Origin: Wyeomyia smithii
Lineage: Eukaryota; Arthropoda; Insecta; Diptera; Culicidae
Direction: 5' to 3'
Length of the DNA: 64,000 bases
NCBI RefSeq assembly: GCF_029784165.1
Contig: NC_073696.1
Span: forward strand, 110,042,665 to 110,106,664
Shown: one piece after another, positions 44,069-56,199 of the stretch
Layout of the letters: each line of letters opens with the position of its first letter
How positions within the stretch are numbered: the stretch's first letter is position 1
Notes under the pieces: model-generated
Seen by the model: the letters and a program-made list of their open reading frames with translations, nothing else
The model's database searches: none
Told to the model about the DNA's origin: nothing
Position numbers and translations under genes: made by a program

Positions 44069-44169
44069 AGGGTAAACAGGTATAATACGCCCCCCCCCCC
44101 CTAAGGAACATCTTCAATATTGTAGCTATGTTTATCACAAACAATAAATCTTTTATACATGTTTACCCT
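44069..44169. repeat. 101-bp mini inverted-repeat element around a poly-C run
   Basis: Arms AGGGTAAACAGGTATAA (44069-44085) and TTATACATGTTTACCCT (44153-44169) are inverted with one mismatch. A run of about a dozen C lies at about 44090-44101. It may be a tiny MITE with a TA target. Confidence 0.5.
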
Positions 44170-44639
44170 ATATCATACCAGTCACATGTGAAAACAATCG
44201 TGTAAGTACAAACCATGTCATAATACATCGCCTGCTAATTTCTACAGAGCAAATAGTGAATTATTATTTTGACGTTAAAAACTGCTTTTTGAAAACCCTC
44301 CCTGAAGATATTCAAACTGTATTGAAAATGGACACAAAAATGAAGATGAAGGTAGAAGTGAATAAAAAAGAAGAATGTGATAAATAGGAGCAATGTAATA
44401 TAGTCACTTTGAAAAAAAAACAGTTCATAATTGATTTTCAACACAAAGCCTATTTTTCAATTGATTTTTATTTTCTTAATAATTGATTAATATTTTATGT
44501 TTTTTTTACGGCATATGAAAGTCTTTCAAGCATCATGCATTTTATTTTCCAAAGGATTGAAACCGACGTAAAATTTTCCTTATATAATATATATATATAA
44601 AAACATGAGAATTTGCCCTGGCGTCAAAAATATGCATTT

Positions 44640-45400
44640 TCATGCAAAAATAATATCAAATCCGGACTCAGCATCCTAAAATTACATAAAAACCATTTAT
44701 TTGCCATGATTTGAAGACATTTTTTTTTTGCTTGACCAGCATTTGTTTGGAGTCGCCCCACTGTGCGATGTGCCAGTCGTTGCCATCCAAGGTGAGATAG
44801 GTCTCGTCGTCCATCACCACGTCGCGATTCACCGGAAAAATCGACTTGACCATCTTATTCAGTTGCTGCCGCTGTGTCACCGGGACCAGTAGACGGCACT
44901 ACTGCTTCCTGACATGTATGTTCATGTTCGCCAGGTACTTTTTCACTGTTTGTACCGACCCCCGGCCAAGCGCAAGAAGCGATATAGCCACTTTTTCCTC
45001 AGTCTTCCTTTTCAGCATACTTTAGAGCTTCTTGTCGCTCAGGGATGTTGGTCGTCCGAAACTGAGCTTTCTTTCGATATATCCGTTATATATCCGTTTT
45101 CGACGAGGCAGAATACCGTTCTTTGAACACGCAAATTTCTGAACGGAATAGCTTCACTGTTTTTGCCATCAAGGTTAGAGTTCGATTGATAGAGCCATCT
45201 TTTTTTTCTGCTGACTTATGGGTTACTATGACTGATACTGCATGGGTGAATTCGCCAGTACGTGTAACCCCATTAAAAATCAGCAATTTTTGCTCATTTT
45301 TTTTTTTAATGCGAACGTTAGTAGTATTTCCAGAAGCAGGATGTGATCTAGATATCGAACAGTGATCTCCGACAGTATTCAAAATTCAATGTGATTATAT
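44640..45400 (-). mobile_element. Tc1/mariner fossil, N-terminal half (fragment 2)
   Basis: Minus translation at 44880-44668 gives VVMDDETYLTLDGNDWHIAQ and SKQMLVKQKKNVFKSW, the first catalytic Asp region. Further up are QQLNKMVKSIFPVNRD, the helix-turn-helix area (ERRPVP-like region about 45060-45180) and RTLTLMAKTVKLFRSEICVF. The 5' flank (GGTTACTATGACTG, CCCCATTAAAAATCAGCA) matches 57284-57350. The catalytic spacing seen in fragment 3 suggests the mosquito DD37E group, tentatively. Confidence 0.62.
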
Positions 45401-47987
45401 CCGTTTTCAGGATATATGCGAAAATTGCTCATATATGCTTAAATATTGGTATTCATTAAGATAGTCCAAAATTATCTGGAAACCAGGGATCTCACCCTTC
45501 AAATGAAAGCTTGGGGTGTTAGAAACAATCTTAACTATAGCGATAACTTCGAGAAATTCTGTGTAGAGGGTGCACAAGTGTACATGAAAAAACAGGTTTT
45601 GACATAGAACACGTTATACTTTAATAGAATGCCATTCCGAAATATCAAAAATAGAGTGAAATGCAGAATGCAAGATTTCAAATGTCCTCGACTTTGTTAC
45701 CACTGAACGGATTTTTGTTATTGATATCTCGTTGGATAGAGAACAAATTTCTCTAGTTTATTTGATCTTTTTTTGAAACTTTTTTTTATAATAAAGAGGT
45801 TAAATTTCATTACCAGTTTGATTATAAGTCAGCTTTGGCCGATTGTGCGCTCTCAACGATACAATCCAAGCACTTCCCACCACAGCCGACACTAAAGTAT
45901 GCAAACGATTTGACTTTGTAAATGATTTGTTGTTGTTGTTGTTGCTGTGTTCACTCAAGTGCATAACGATACGCCCACCGGAAGTATAACTATCATTAGT
46001 CACATATAAAAGCTAGCATGTAACAATTTAGTCTTTATTGTTCATTCGTTAACTATAGCAAAAGGATAATATACTGAAAACCGGATCGCCAAGCAGACAT
46101 GCCGCAGCGCCGCAGGCGACGATTTTATCAAATATCTTATAATAGCAATATAGTTCACTCCCAAATTTCCCATATATTTTCAAGAAGACGGATATTGTGG
46201 TGAAAAAGGTAACTAAACTCATTGCACAATGGTACAGTAAGGCAATTTTGGCGTATTAATAGCTAAACTTGGCTGCTCTGCCACTTGTCCGTGGCACGCA
46301 CCCGAAAAACTAATGCACTTCGCACGCAACGTTCGTTTTCATACCTAAAAATAACGCGCAGCATAGCCCAACTTTTTTTACTTTCTTCCATAATGCAGTA
46401 TGCGTGACACTGCCCACTTGCCGTGTTAGTCCTCTCCGTAGGTATTTAAAACAATCGTACAGGTTAGTTTCATCATCACATCATCATTCATTCGTCCACT
46501 GACTTTCGCGTGATTCGGGTGTATATTTTAAAAACGGTTCCAGTTACATGCAATGTTTTATTCAATTCAAAAATGTTTCATTGAAATAAAAAATGGCCGA
46601 GTTAAGCAACCCAGTCCTGGTAGTTGTTTAAATTTTTCCAGGATGAAAGTTTCATCATTTAAGACAACACATTTGAAAATTTCGTCAAATAATCGTAATA
46701 CAATTTTAGAGCATGTAGTTTCGCCGTGGAATTTATTCTTTCGTTGCAGTTAGAGACTCTTTTAATTTTGTATTACTTACGAATTGTCCAAATCAAACAA
46801 ATCCCACCTCCGTAACCATAGTTCTTTGAGAAAACCATTATTTATGACAAAAAGCGCAAAAATATACCCAAAATGGTATAAGGAGTGTGCATTTTTAGGC
46901 GGCATCTATAAATTACGTAACGCTCAAAGAAAAGGGGTACCATCGAGCGTTACAAAATATTACATAGGAAAGAGGGGAAGTACGACTGGCGTTACATAAC
47001 GAACAAATATCTTACCTACCTCTCCGGGGAAGCCGTAATATTACTTCAAAAAACGAGCGTTTTAATTTGATTATTTTATTTACGCGTTTTTTTTAGCAGC
47101 CTTGATCAATTTCAATAAACTTGCGATAATCATCGATGGATGACACACATTCGGTTTATGGAATATTGAGAAGAGAATCGACGCAGATTAACCGATAACC
47201 ATGAACCGGTAAATCTACCGCATACAGAAGCAATTATGCAAAATTGTTAAAAATAAACAGAAAAACAATCAAGTATTCAGAATCACTGTGAAAAAAAAAC
47301 AGGGTAGGAGCTGAACTTGAATAAGAAGCCGTTGCACAGTAGTTTAGAAAGGCAATTTAGGCGGACATGAGCTTTTTGATGCGATTTTGTGGTTTTAGAA
47401 CCATTGTTTCTTCTAAGAAGTTGTTTCTTATAGTTAAGTGCAAATGAAAAGTAGGGTGGTCCTAAAATCAGCAAAATAAAAAAAAAATTATTTTGCAGAC
47501 ATAATTGTGTATATTTTTTGGCAAAGTTGTAGATCAACTAATTGCATGCAACTTTGTAAAAAAAAATTTTTGGTAGCTATCAAATTGACCGATTTAGAGC
47601 AATTTTACGTAACTGAATTAGGGTGGGTTGCTTTATTTTTTAAGGTTCAAATATAATAACAAAGTTGTCTCCAGATGACTCTAAGAGCTGAAAAAGACGC
47701 AACTTTTGACGCAAAAACATTGTCGATATGTTGTACATGTGAAGAGTTATGAACATTTTGAAAACAGGCATTTTTTTGAAAACTTGGTATCTTCGTTAGG
47801 GGTAGCAATAAAAAATATCTTCCGGCACCTTTTGAAAGAACTAAGTATTGTACTTTATTGTGGGAAAAGCCCCACCAGTATATATGTATTTGGATATTTT
47901 GAATATTTGGATATTTGTTAAAAAATGACACTTGTTTCGGTCTGGTCGCCCGCCGACCATATCTGATGTTTTTCTGATCGTTTAAAT
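45401..47987. other. no gene; dispersed repeat-like stretches
   Basis: A TTG trinucleotide run lies at about 45928-45945. 46905-47000 has AAATTACGTAACGCTC, GAGCGTTACAAAATATTAC and GGCGTTACATAACG, a TACGTAA/G-rich dispersed motif. 47440-47930 resembles degenerate non-coding TE sequence (GTAGGGTGGTCC, TTAGGGTGGGTTGC). TATAAAAG at about 46004 has no supported gene after it. Confidence 0.35.
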
Positions 47988-48667
47988 GGTGCTTATTACG
48001 GGAGTCACTTCACGGTGAAATATATTTCACTCTCACGCTCACTTCACTTTTTTAGACTTATTCCCGATTCCACCTCAAGTGAGGTGACAAAAATCACCTC
48101 CGTGGAGTGAGATTGACAGTGAAGTGAAATTGAGAATAGGAAAAGTGAAATGAGATTGTTTCCCAGCTCAAAAATCTCTAAGTCCCAGAAAGTCGTTTTT
48201 TCCGTTTTTTTAGATAACTCCAGATCTTGACGTGTTCTGGATTTCTAAAACATTCGGCATCAAAGAAAAAATGTTTTTTTCGGTATCGAAAATTTCCTGA
48301 ACTAGTTTGCATTTTTTTCATCGGGCAAAAAAAATGAAAATTTGACCGCTTTAAGGCACGGATCAAACTCTGATTCGTTTCGTTACTGAAGAATAAATCC
48401 AATTTTTACCATTAGATCACAAATCAATCAACTTTAAGACTTATGGCATCTTCGTGGAATCATTTCACCGTTCAAAATGGTCGTGAAATAATTCCACGCG
48501 AAACGTCGCTTTTTCCGTTCTCACTTCACTGATATGACTCTCATAATAACCCAGATTCCACGGCAGATGTCACTTTGCGACGTTTTTCTCACTTACGTGA
48601 GTCCCGTAATAGGATTTTGTTCACTTCACTCTGATTTCACCGTGAAGTGACTCCCGTAATAAGCACC
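47988..48667. mobile_element. 680-bp MITE with perfect 34-bp terminal inverted repeats
   Basis: The left terminus begins GGTGCTTATTACGGGAGTC and continues CACTTCACGGTGAAAT. The right terminus (48634-48667) is its exact reverse complement. Sub-terminal regions are full of TCACTTCA / TGAAGTGA motifs (about 48002-48150 and 48520-48640). AAT is present outside both ends, a possible 3-bp target duplication. No transposase. Perfect long termini with no drift suggest a fairly recent insertion. Confidence 0.85.
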
Positions 48668-51600
48668 AATACCTCGTTTTGAAAAAAATGAATGACTTTT
48701 CAATGAAGAAACTGAACTCAACAACATAAGTTACATATCAATCCGAATTCTACCGAATTATGGAGGGGAGGTCTTTTACAGTATTACGTAATTTTTAGAA
48801 GGAGGGAGGGGGTAGTTGGTGACGTTACGTTTTGTTACTTATGGTGGAGGGTTGATGGTTGAAAAATCGAGTTTTTTGCGTTACATAATTCATTGATGTC
48901 GCCTAAGTGATTTCGGGTCTCTTTAGTTGAATATTACATTATTGTCAACATCTTGTACATTTTCCAAAATTTTCTTATACAAGGCCTATCGACGATATCC
49001 CTGTTTACCTCCGATCGCATATTGCTCTCGCTAATTTAATTGTGTATTTTCAAACTAAATATTATTATCAGCTATCATTAGCGCGGGCAAAAGGGCCTAT
49101 TTGATGTGCAGACGTGCCCGATAACAATTAGGCTGTGCTCCCAGAAACATCAACTCCATAAATGTTCAACCGGATGCCGGATGCCATTAAATATCAATTT
49201 TGGAGCTTGGCCAACAGCATCGACCTGCACAAGGGCGTCGACGTTGCTGCCAAGGTATGCAGGTTTGGCGACACGAAAGACGGGAAATGGTGACAACAGC
49301 CGTAATGAAAAAATGAATAATAAACCAGAAGCCGATACAGGAAAGTCCAATCTGAAACGCCGGCCTGTTGATGAGGATGATTTTAGTAGCACTGCGCTGT
49401 GTTGCTCCTGTTCGAGAGACGAGGGAAGTTGCTCGCCATCATGGGAGTATCGCATTTCAGCATTCAGTTAAGCTTCAAGTGTGTTTATCGAATTGCACCG
49501 TGACACTATATCGATTCTTTTGATTCAGCTTTCGAGCACGAGCTAGCTGGGAAGTGAACTGACCGAATTATATTATTGATGACCCGGCCTGCTGAAAGTG
49601 CATTTCCAGCTGAATTAGGCTTTGCAGATAGGGTCCATTTATACATTGCATTTGCGAATTTTGTTAATGGAAAGTGACCACCAGTACGTTCTGTCGTCAG
49701 CTAGACTATCGTTGCAAGTGCGGCTTCTTGCCAACGCTAACTCGTTTTACCAACTAGGAGAAGTGAACAATGAATGTCACTGATGATGCGTTTATTATAT
49801 TACCAGTTACAAAACGAAATTCAGATTCTATTTTCTCGATGAAGTTGAAATTTGAAAAACTAGGAGAGTGGAAAATCGAGATTTCGCGAAAGCCGCGAAC
49901 GAAGCAATTTTTCTTTATAATACTTCATTTGTTGTTCAAACATGGCTCTTAAAACATGACTGTAGTGATCAAACAAACTATAGTTCGATTTGAAATCTGA
50001 ACTAGACTGCTAAAACATGATCCACCACTACTCTCTCCCACTCTGCGAGAACATTCCAAGCCAGGGGGTACACGGACTAAAAAAAGTCGAGAACCTCTGC
50101 TCTAGGTTACAGTGCAAAGAAATTATACATCGTACCATTAAATTATTTGTTGTTTTTTCCACATATGATAGTTGTTGCTTGTTACCTTGGTTATACTAAA
50201 CAAAGGTTATAAAATACATGGCTATACACGTTTACTAGTTTGCACCGGTGAAAAGTCACTTATTCCTATGATATGATACACTACGCTCATTTAAGATATA
50301 AATATTGGTTACTAATTTAAGATAAAGTGCAAATATGTTATTCCATTTCTCGTTATCGCAGGAAGTTTTATAAAGTCTTTATTTCGGATTTTATCGTACA
50401 GCCTGGGCCTTCGAAAAGAATAATGTTTTCGTCTACACTCCGAAAATCCAAATCTCTCAAATGTCGCGAAAACCTTCATTTTCAGATTATGCATTTGAGA
50501 TAGAATTGAATTGACAACTTTCGTCAATGGTTATATTTTATTCTTTGTAATGCTGATCTTAGTAGAAGTTTGCTTCAATTCGTAAAAAAGACTTGAAGCT
50601 GATTCATAATTCTAGGTCCTGCGATTTCTGCAAATAATGCGAATGTGGTATTCAAACCTGGATTATGGGGAATTAAAAAATTAGAACTGCCTCGAGCCAA
50701 CATACATATTTGCTGTTCTAGTATGAAATCAGCATCTTTGTTATCTATTACTATTTACTGTTCACTGTTTCTGTTTATTTAGAAAAAATATGTTGCTTCT
50801 ATCCAGCATTTCAAAATTGGTTCACGATTGAAAAAATAAGACTCATATACTCCAGTGATAACATCCATAATATTTGCGAAAACCACGTCAAGCTATAGTT
50901 TAAAGATCGTCTTTGGTTCACCTTCTGAAAATTATCTTTTGAATTCATTTTATTCATAATTGAAATTGGATTTACGTTGTCATACAATTTGTGATTTACT
51001 GGCCTACTGCCTATAATCGCATACCAGTCCCACGTGCATTCTTGTCGTTTTTTATAGAAAAGTTATGGTAAATGTCTATCTCATTATATCATGTCGAAAA
51101 TATGAGTTAAACCACGCTTAACAGTTGAAATAACTTAAGCACGAAAAATACCTTTACGTGCTGTTTTCTCAACTTGATGAAAATAAAGATGGGACTGATA
51201 TGCGATTATAGGCAGCCTAATAAGTATACAATTATAGTTAGTATAACGAAGGTTTCTGCACCAATAGGTGGATTAATTGAGGTTTTTTTTATAAATAAAT
51301 CACTTTGTTTAGTAATTTCTGTTAAAAAAAATTCATATTGAAATTCGTATATTTTCTGTTTTGCTACCCGCGAATTTAAAACTTTTTGCCACGAATTACC
51401 ACTGTCTCTATTAATTAGAAAGCAAAGTTCTTTTGAAAATAGGAAAAACATGAGAATGGGTTGACAAATCAAAAGAATAAGTTGGACTAGAAACTAATTC
51501 GAACCGTTGCTTTCATAATTTAGTGCATAGTGTCGTTTAATCGTTCGGACTACGCTATGTAATAATCGCTGTTGATTGTTTTTCCTTGCGTTAGGTAGTC

Positions 51601-51726
51601 GATGAATATTATTCAGTGCACATCACAAAATACAGATGTCTAATCCAACAGTTTTGGCTGATTGCTGCGTTTTCCTACATTTTGGAATGAGTTTTTCGGA
51701 TATTGGAATATGACCTGTTTCTAATA
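48668..51726. other. no gene supported
   Basis: 48770-48900 has GGAGGGAGGGGGTAGTTG and GACGTTACGTTTTG (G-rich/TACGT dispersed motif). 49100-49470 is slightly GC-richer and open on both strands (121 plus, 101 minus codons) but matches nothing I recognise. The remainder is AT-rich. Confidence 0.35.
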
Positions 51727-53320
51727 TACTTACTTTACTTTAATTCGTGTCCAGAATACGCACTACATCACCCGGTCTTGGGCTAATTTTCTCCAGCCAC
51801 CTCTGGCACCGCCGATCGGGCGTTCTCGTCCACACCACATATCCTCCAACGATTATGGGGTCTACCACGGAGTCATCATCCTCTGTCGGGCTCTTTGCTG
51901 AATAATATCTTCGCCGGTCACTCTTCCGACATTCATGCAACGTGGCCAAACCACTGTAACCAGAGTACCGTTCAAGGTACAAGGTTCTTGCTACTTTTCT
52001 TTTAAAAGGCACGAATATCTTTCCACTGCTCTGCTAGTAATGCCGACATGTCAATATCATCCGCAAAGTCAAAGAGCATATGAGACTTAGAGATAATGGC
52101 AATAGTACCGCTTCTTTACACTCCGGCAGGCTATCCGTACCCTCCAAGGTAATGTTGAACAACAGATTCGAGATCTCGTCACTTTGCATTACATTGCGAA
52201 CCTGCCCGAAATTACACCCGCTATTCTGACGCATAATGAAAAACCGTCTAGGATGAAACGAATCAGCTTAATCAGTTTTGTTGGAAAACCGTGTTCAAGC
52301 ATAATCTGCCAATACTCGTTGTGCTTACCGAAATCGTACGCCGCTTTAAAATCTATAAACAGATGGAAAATCCACAACTTTATTTTTCTGGGTTGTCATG
52401 GATTTAAGGGGTTATATACCTTTTTGGTCGAGAAAAATGAGGGAAGTTTGAATCTATTTTTAAGTGCATAGCACCACTTTCATTGCATCAAAGGGGTATT
52501 TTTCTGAAAGTACAGTTTATCAACAAAAAAAAAAATACGTTTGATTTTGAGATATACCAATTATTACTGGAGTAATGACCGTTTCCCCGAAACGCTATTT
52601 TTTTGCAGAGGCTTGCGGTGATCCTGATAGAGACTCAGCCGGTTAACCGAAATCAAAAAACTCATATTATTTCATTAGTTTATAAGTGTGCCGGGTCCTT
52701 GAACGATCGCTTTTATGAGCATTTTGTTTTCAGTGCAAATGGGAAAATTTTCCCCAAAAAAAGCAGGTTTTGAGCGCTAAAAATTGCATTAAAAAATTTT
52801 TTGCGGCAAAATGTAACTGTATGTTTCGAAAAGCGATCGTTCAAGGACCGGCGAATTTAATAACGAAAATTTTAAAAAAAATATGAAGGAAATCGGTTCA
52901 GTAGTTTTCCCGCAATCAAGATCACGGCAAAGTCATTTTTCGGAAATCACTATTCCGAGATAATCGCGTGTAAAGTTTCAAGTTTAGCTTATGCGGCCGT
53001 GGCGAGGCGCGCTGCAAATCGCTCTAACTTTCTTCCTATTGCTCAGATCTTTATGAAAATTTGTGAAAATGTTCTCAAGATGTTGTATTTGAAGATAATA
53101 CAATAAATTTTTTTTTCGGTTTTTTGAAAACTAAAAAGGTATATAACCCCTTAACGCAAGGTGAAAATTCAGTCCGATCGCCTCCTCTGGAAACCGCACT
53201 GGTACTCTCTAACAAGGACTTCCAGCAAAGGCCTCAGTTTATCAAACAGGATGCGGTAAAGTTTTCTATTTGCAGAAGTTAGTCAGTCCGCTAGTAGTTT
53301 GTCTTCGGCCTCAACTTGTG
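51727..53320 (-). mobile_element. RTE/JAM-like LINE fragment interrupted by a MITE
   Basis: Minus strand from the high end: a piece at about 53320-53160 (RT fingers, matching 25130-25030), then the TTAA MITE. Next come FKAAYDFGKHNEYWQIM and GFPTKLIKLIRFILDG (52377-52189), EISNLLFNITLEGT (about 52170-52130), a decayed SHMLFDFADDIDM region and the 3' part (51740-52012). It ends at ATATACTTACTTTACTTTAA (51724-51743), the same 3' tail as the copy at 23885. Confidence 0.72.
52408..53150 (+). mobile_element. TTAA-target MITE, copy 2 (complete, 743 bp)
   Basis: Flanked by TTAA at 52404-52407 and 53151-53154. Termini are 18-bp perfect inverted repeats, GGGGTTATATACCTTTTT and its complement. Non-coding. 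The interior contains CCTTGAACGATCGC and its near-complement CGATCGTTCAAGGACC, so it has internal inverted repeats too. A second inverted, shorter copy is at 22835-23347. TTAA targeting suggests a piggyBac-driven element, though GGGG termini are unusual. It is nested in the RTE fragment. Confidence 0.87.
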
Positions 53321-55153
53321 TGATAAGCCAGCTGTGAAAAGTTAGCGTTTCAGCTGCTTTGTGAATTTCCACCTCATAAGAAGCTTCGCTGACCCCGTTC
53401 AAGCTTGGCAGATCCACGGCTTGTCCATCCTCTTCTATTTCTTTCCTGTTTCTGTCGATGACTCTATCCTCTTCGCATGACCTCCTGTTTCAATTGATTC
53501 CCTGATTGGCACTGTCTGATTGCGTTGCACTGTGGGGCAGAACCCAGAAAAGTCGCGACGAAACTCAAGAAAAAATTCAGCTTTCATGCCTCGTTTTATT
53601 TTCTACTTACAGTATAATTGTTGTCGACTGGAAATCATGATAATCTACTTTGAAAAATGATTTAGAAAATGTGCTGTAATATTGTGAAAGTGAAAATTCA
53701 CAAGGCTTGCAAAATGGAGAAGAAAACTTTCACAGATATTTTTCAGTAGGACATGCAAATACGTAGAAATTAATAAGCTAACTCATATGATCCTCGTAAA
53801 ATAGAGTATTACCTAAAAGGTAATGTGATATTAGGACAGTTTTGTTGAAATTAGGTTCGTAGGAGACATAGTATGTAAAACAAGCTTTTCTGTAATTTTT
53901 CCTCATTTTCGGCAATATGAAAAACAAATACAAAATACAAGGTATTGACTAGTACTAAACCAAAAATCAGCTGTTACTAGTTGCGGCCAGTGATGTTAGT
54001 CTCACTCATAAACAGCATCCAACACCTCAAGTGAGATTCTCGTAGCTGCCGATATCACACACTGGAGTATTCTCCATTCAAGCTATTTCTCGTTCTTTCT
54101 TGCTGTCTTCCTTGCTCGCATCCGTTCCTGAGATCAAATGCACACACGCGTGGCTACTCTTTTACTCGCGTGTACTCCCCTTCTTGCGAGCACAACTAGC
54201 CTAGTACAATTGCTTTAAGAATCAAGGTGCATCACGATAGTTGTGGAGAGAAAAAACTATTTCAAATAGGAAATTCAAATTTCAACTTCCAGTATACGAT
54301 ACTTTACAGATTCTTCCCCCACGTTCAGCTGTTGGTGCACAAAGCAAAACCGAGTAGATGAAGAAAGCATTTTCGTTTTCGAGCACAGTTTTTCAAGCAC
54401 TCCTTCTAGTCGAGCAATTTTAGTCGAGTACTACTACGTTACAGTCGCTGAGTAGAAACACAAAAGAGTTTTTACGTGTCGGTGCGTGCTTGCTGCTACG
54501 CAGGGTAAGGCATGAAGAAAAAAGAGTATCGCGAGAGCTTATGTGCGAAAGACTTGAGAAGCGTAGCATATGTCTCGTTCTCAAGCAGAAAAGAGGCGAA
54601 AGGTTTTGCTTCTCGCTCGCTTTGCAACGTTGGTAACGGCTTACCGAGTAATTCGCATTTTTTGTTCGTATCGATTGAGTTTTCGCAACGATTGTCTTCA
54701 TGTCAATTCATGTTAAAAATCGTTAATCAGCAGTGTCCGTATCGATGTTTTTTCTACAGTAGGCTTTGCTGAATGCCGGTGTATGCAACACGACCATGAT
54801 TGTGTTCGGGGGTCTTTCAAAACTGAGTCCTGGGGTCTTTCAAACTAGTACGAAGACCCCTCGGAAATAATTAATAGTACAAGAAAACAGTTTGTTATTT
54901 AGTGAACAGTGTTTTAAACAAAAGTAAGCGTTCAGTATCCATATTAAATGGTACAAAATTTAACAAGATCTTCAATTGAACAATCTTCCTACTTGAAATA
55001 TTTTGTCAATAACATTGAAATTATATTGTTGGGATACAACATGTTCCCTGACGATTATCAAAGAAAATTATATTAAAAACACATAATTTGTGTTTGACCC
55101 CAGCACGTGTCTCGACATGTTTGTTTTGTAGATTCGTTGGTATCATTATTTTA
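53321..55153. other. no gene supported
   Basis: AT-rich with several short frames. The 86- and 93-codon frames at 54420-54772 overlap on opposite strands and match nothing. No terminal repeats noticed. Confidence 0.35.
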
Positions 55154-55898
55154 GGGACGATCCATCAATGATGTCACGCAAAATTTGGAAAAAATTACCT
55201 CACCCCCTCCCCCTTGTCACAAGCTGTCACAACTTCCTTGACCCCCCTCCCTTAGTTACGTCACGTTTTTCTACCCCCCTCCCCCTTCTTTGGTAATAAT
55301 TGAATGAAAATCGAGAAATTTGTTAGGAATGCTTTTTTTTCTTAATAAGAACGATTTTACTGAAAGAAAAACTGAAACTAAAAGGAAAAGAAGATTATAG
55401 AAGATAACTAGAAAAGGCGTTTAGTTCTTAGTCCAAGGATGTTGCTGATGGAGTCGCATACCGACGACATAGAAAGCCGAGACAGTAACTACAGCATCAT
55501 TGCTGATTTTTGATAGACCGTCAATATTTAGTTCCTATTCTTCAATCAGTTCGCAATCCAAATCTTCTCCACATGTTACAATAGCCAAGCCTTTTTTTAA
55601 CGTTTTGTCCCAATTTTTATATTGATTGGATTAAGAGACACTAAAAATTTATGAAATTGCGCTGTCATTCATAAACGAACATGCACGGTAAAACAGAATT
55701 AACGAACATTATGGTTTTCAACGAGAAAAAAAAATTAGATATTAGGTATGTGACTTTTTTTATATATTTATTTTTTTTTGAGTTGAAATGTGATGTCACA
55801 CTCAGGCTAACCCCCCCTCCCCCATATGTCACAAAATTTCACAATAATTGAAACCCCCTCCCCCCTTTAAACGCGTGACATCATTAATGGATGGTCCC
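55154..55898. mobile_element. 745-bp C-rich MITE with 26-bp inverted termini and TTA target duplication
   Basis: The left terminus is GGGACGATCCATCAATGATG plus TCACGC. The right terminus is its inverse with two differences (GACCATCCATTAATGATG read inward). TTA flanks both ends (55151-55153 and 55899-55901). Sub-terminal tracts are C-rich with GTCAC motifs (CCCCCTCCCCCTTGTCAC; CCCCCCTCCCCCATATGTCA). Non-coding. PIF/Harbinger affiliation is suggested by the 3-bp TTA target. Confidence 0.8.
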
Positions 55899-56199
55899 TT
55901 ATCTTCGCATTCTGTTCCGCTCGGTTGTACCTTACCATACATCGAAATGTCTCGGGCTACCGTAAAGGAAAATTTTAAAATTATGATGGAAAATAGTGAA
56001 AAATCCTGGTGTAAGAGAGCAGGGCCGGCGCACGTTTTTTTTCCGAGTGGGTAGTAAGGAATAGGGAAGGTTCATGGGTGACAAAGGTGTAGCCGGGGGG
56101 GGGGGGGGCGACCTACTGATACCTGAACATAATTTTACGAAAAATCGACAGTGCATCAACAATAGTGTGCCAATGAAATGTTCATGAGATTTTCGAATT

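Noticed and set aside
46001..46050. TATAAAAG box with a TCATTCG initiator-like site
   Set aside because: No gene follows on that strand; such matches are common by chance in AT-rich DNA.
49106..49471. 121-codon plus frame, with a 101-codon minus frame over it
   Set aside because: No recognisable domain; both strands open, so probably a composition effect of a GC-richer patch. Could be an unannotated exon, but unsupported.
54420..54772. Opposing 93- and 86-codon frames
   Set aside because: Mutually overlapping on opposite strands, no similarity; judged spurious.
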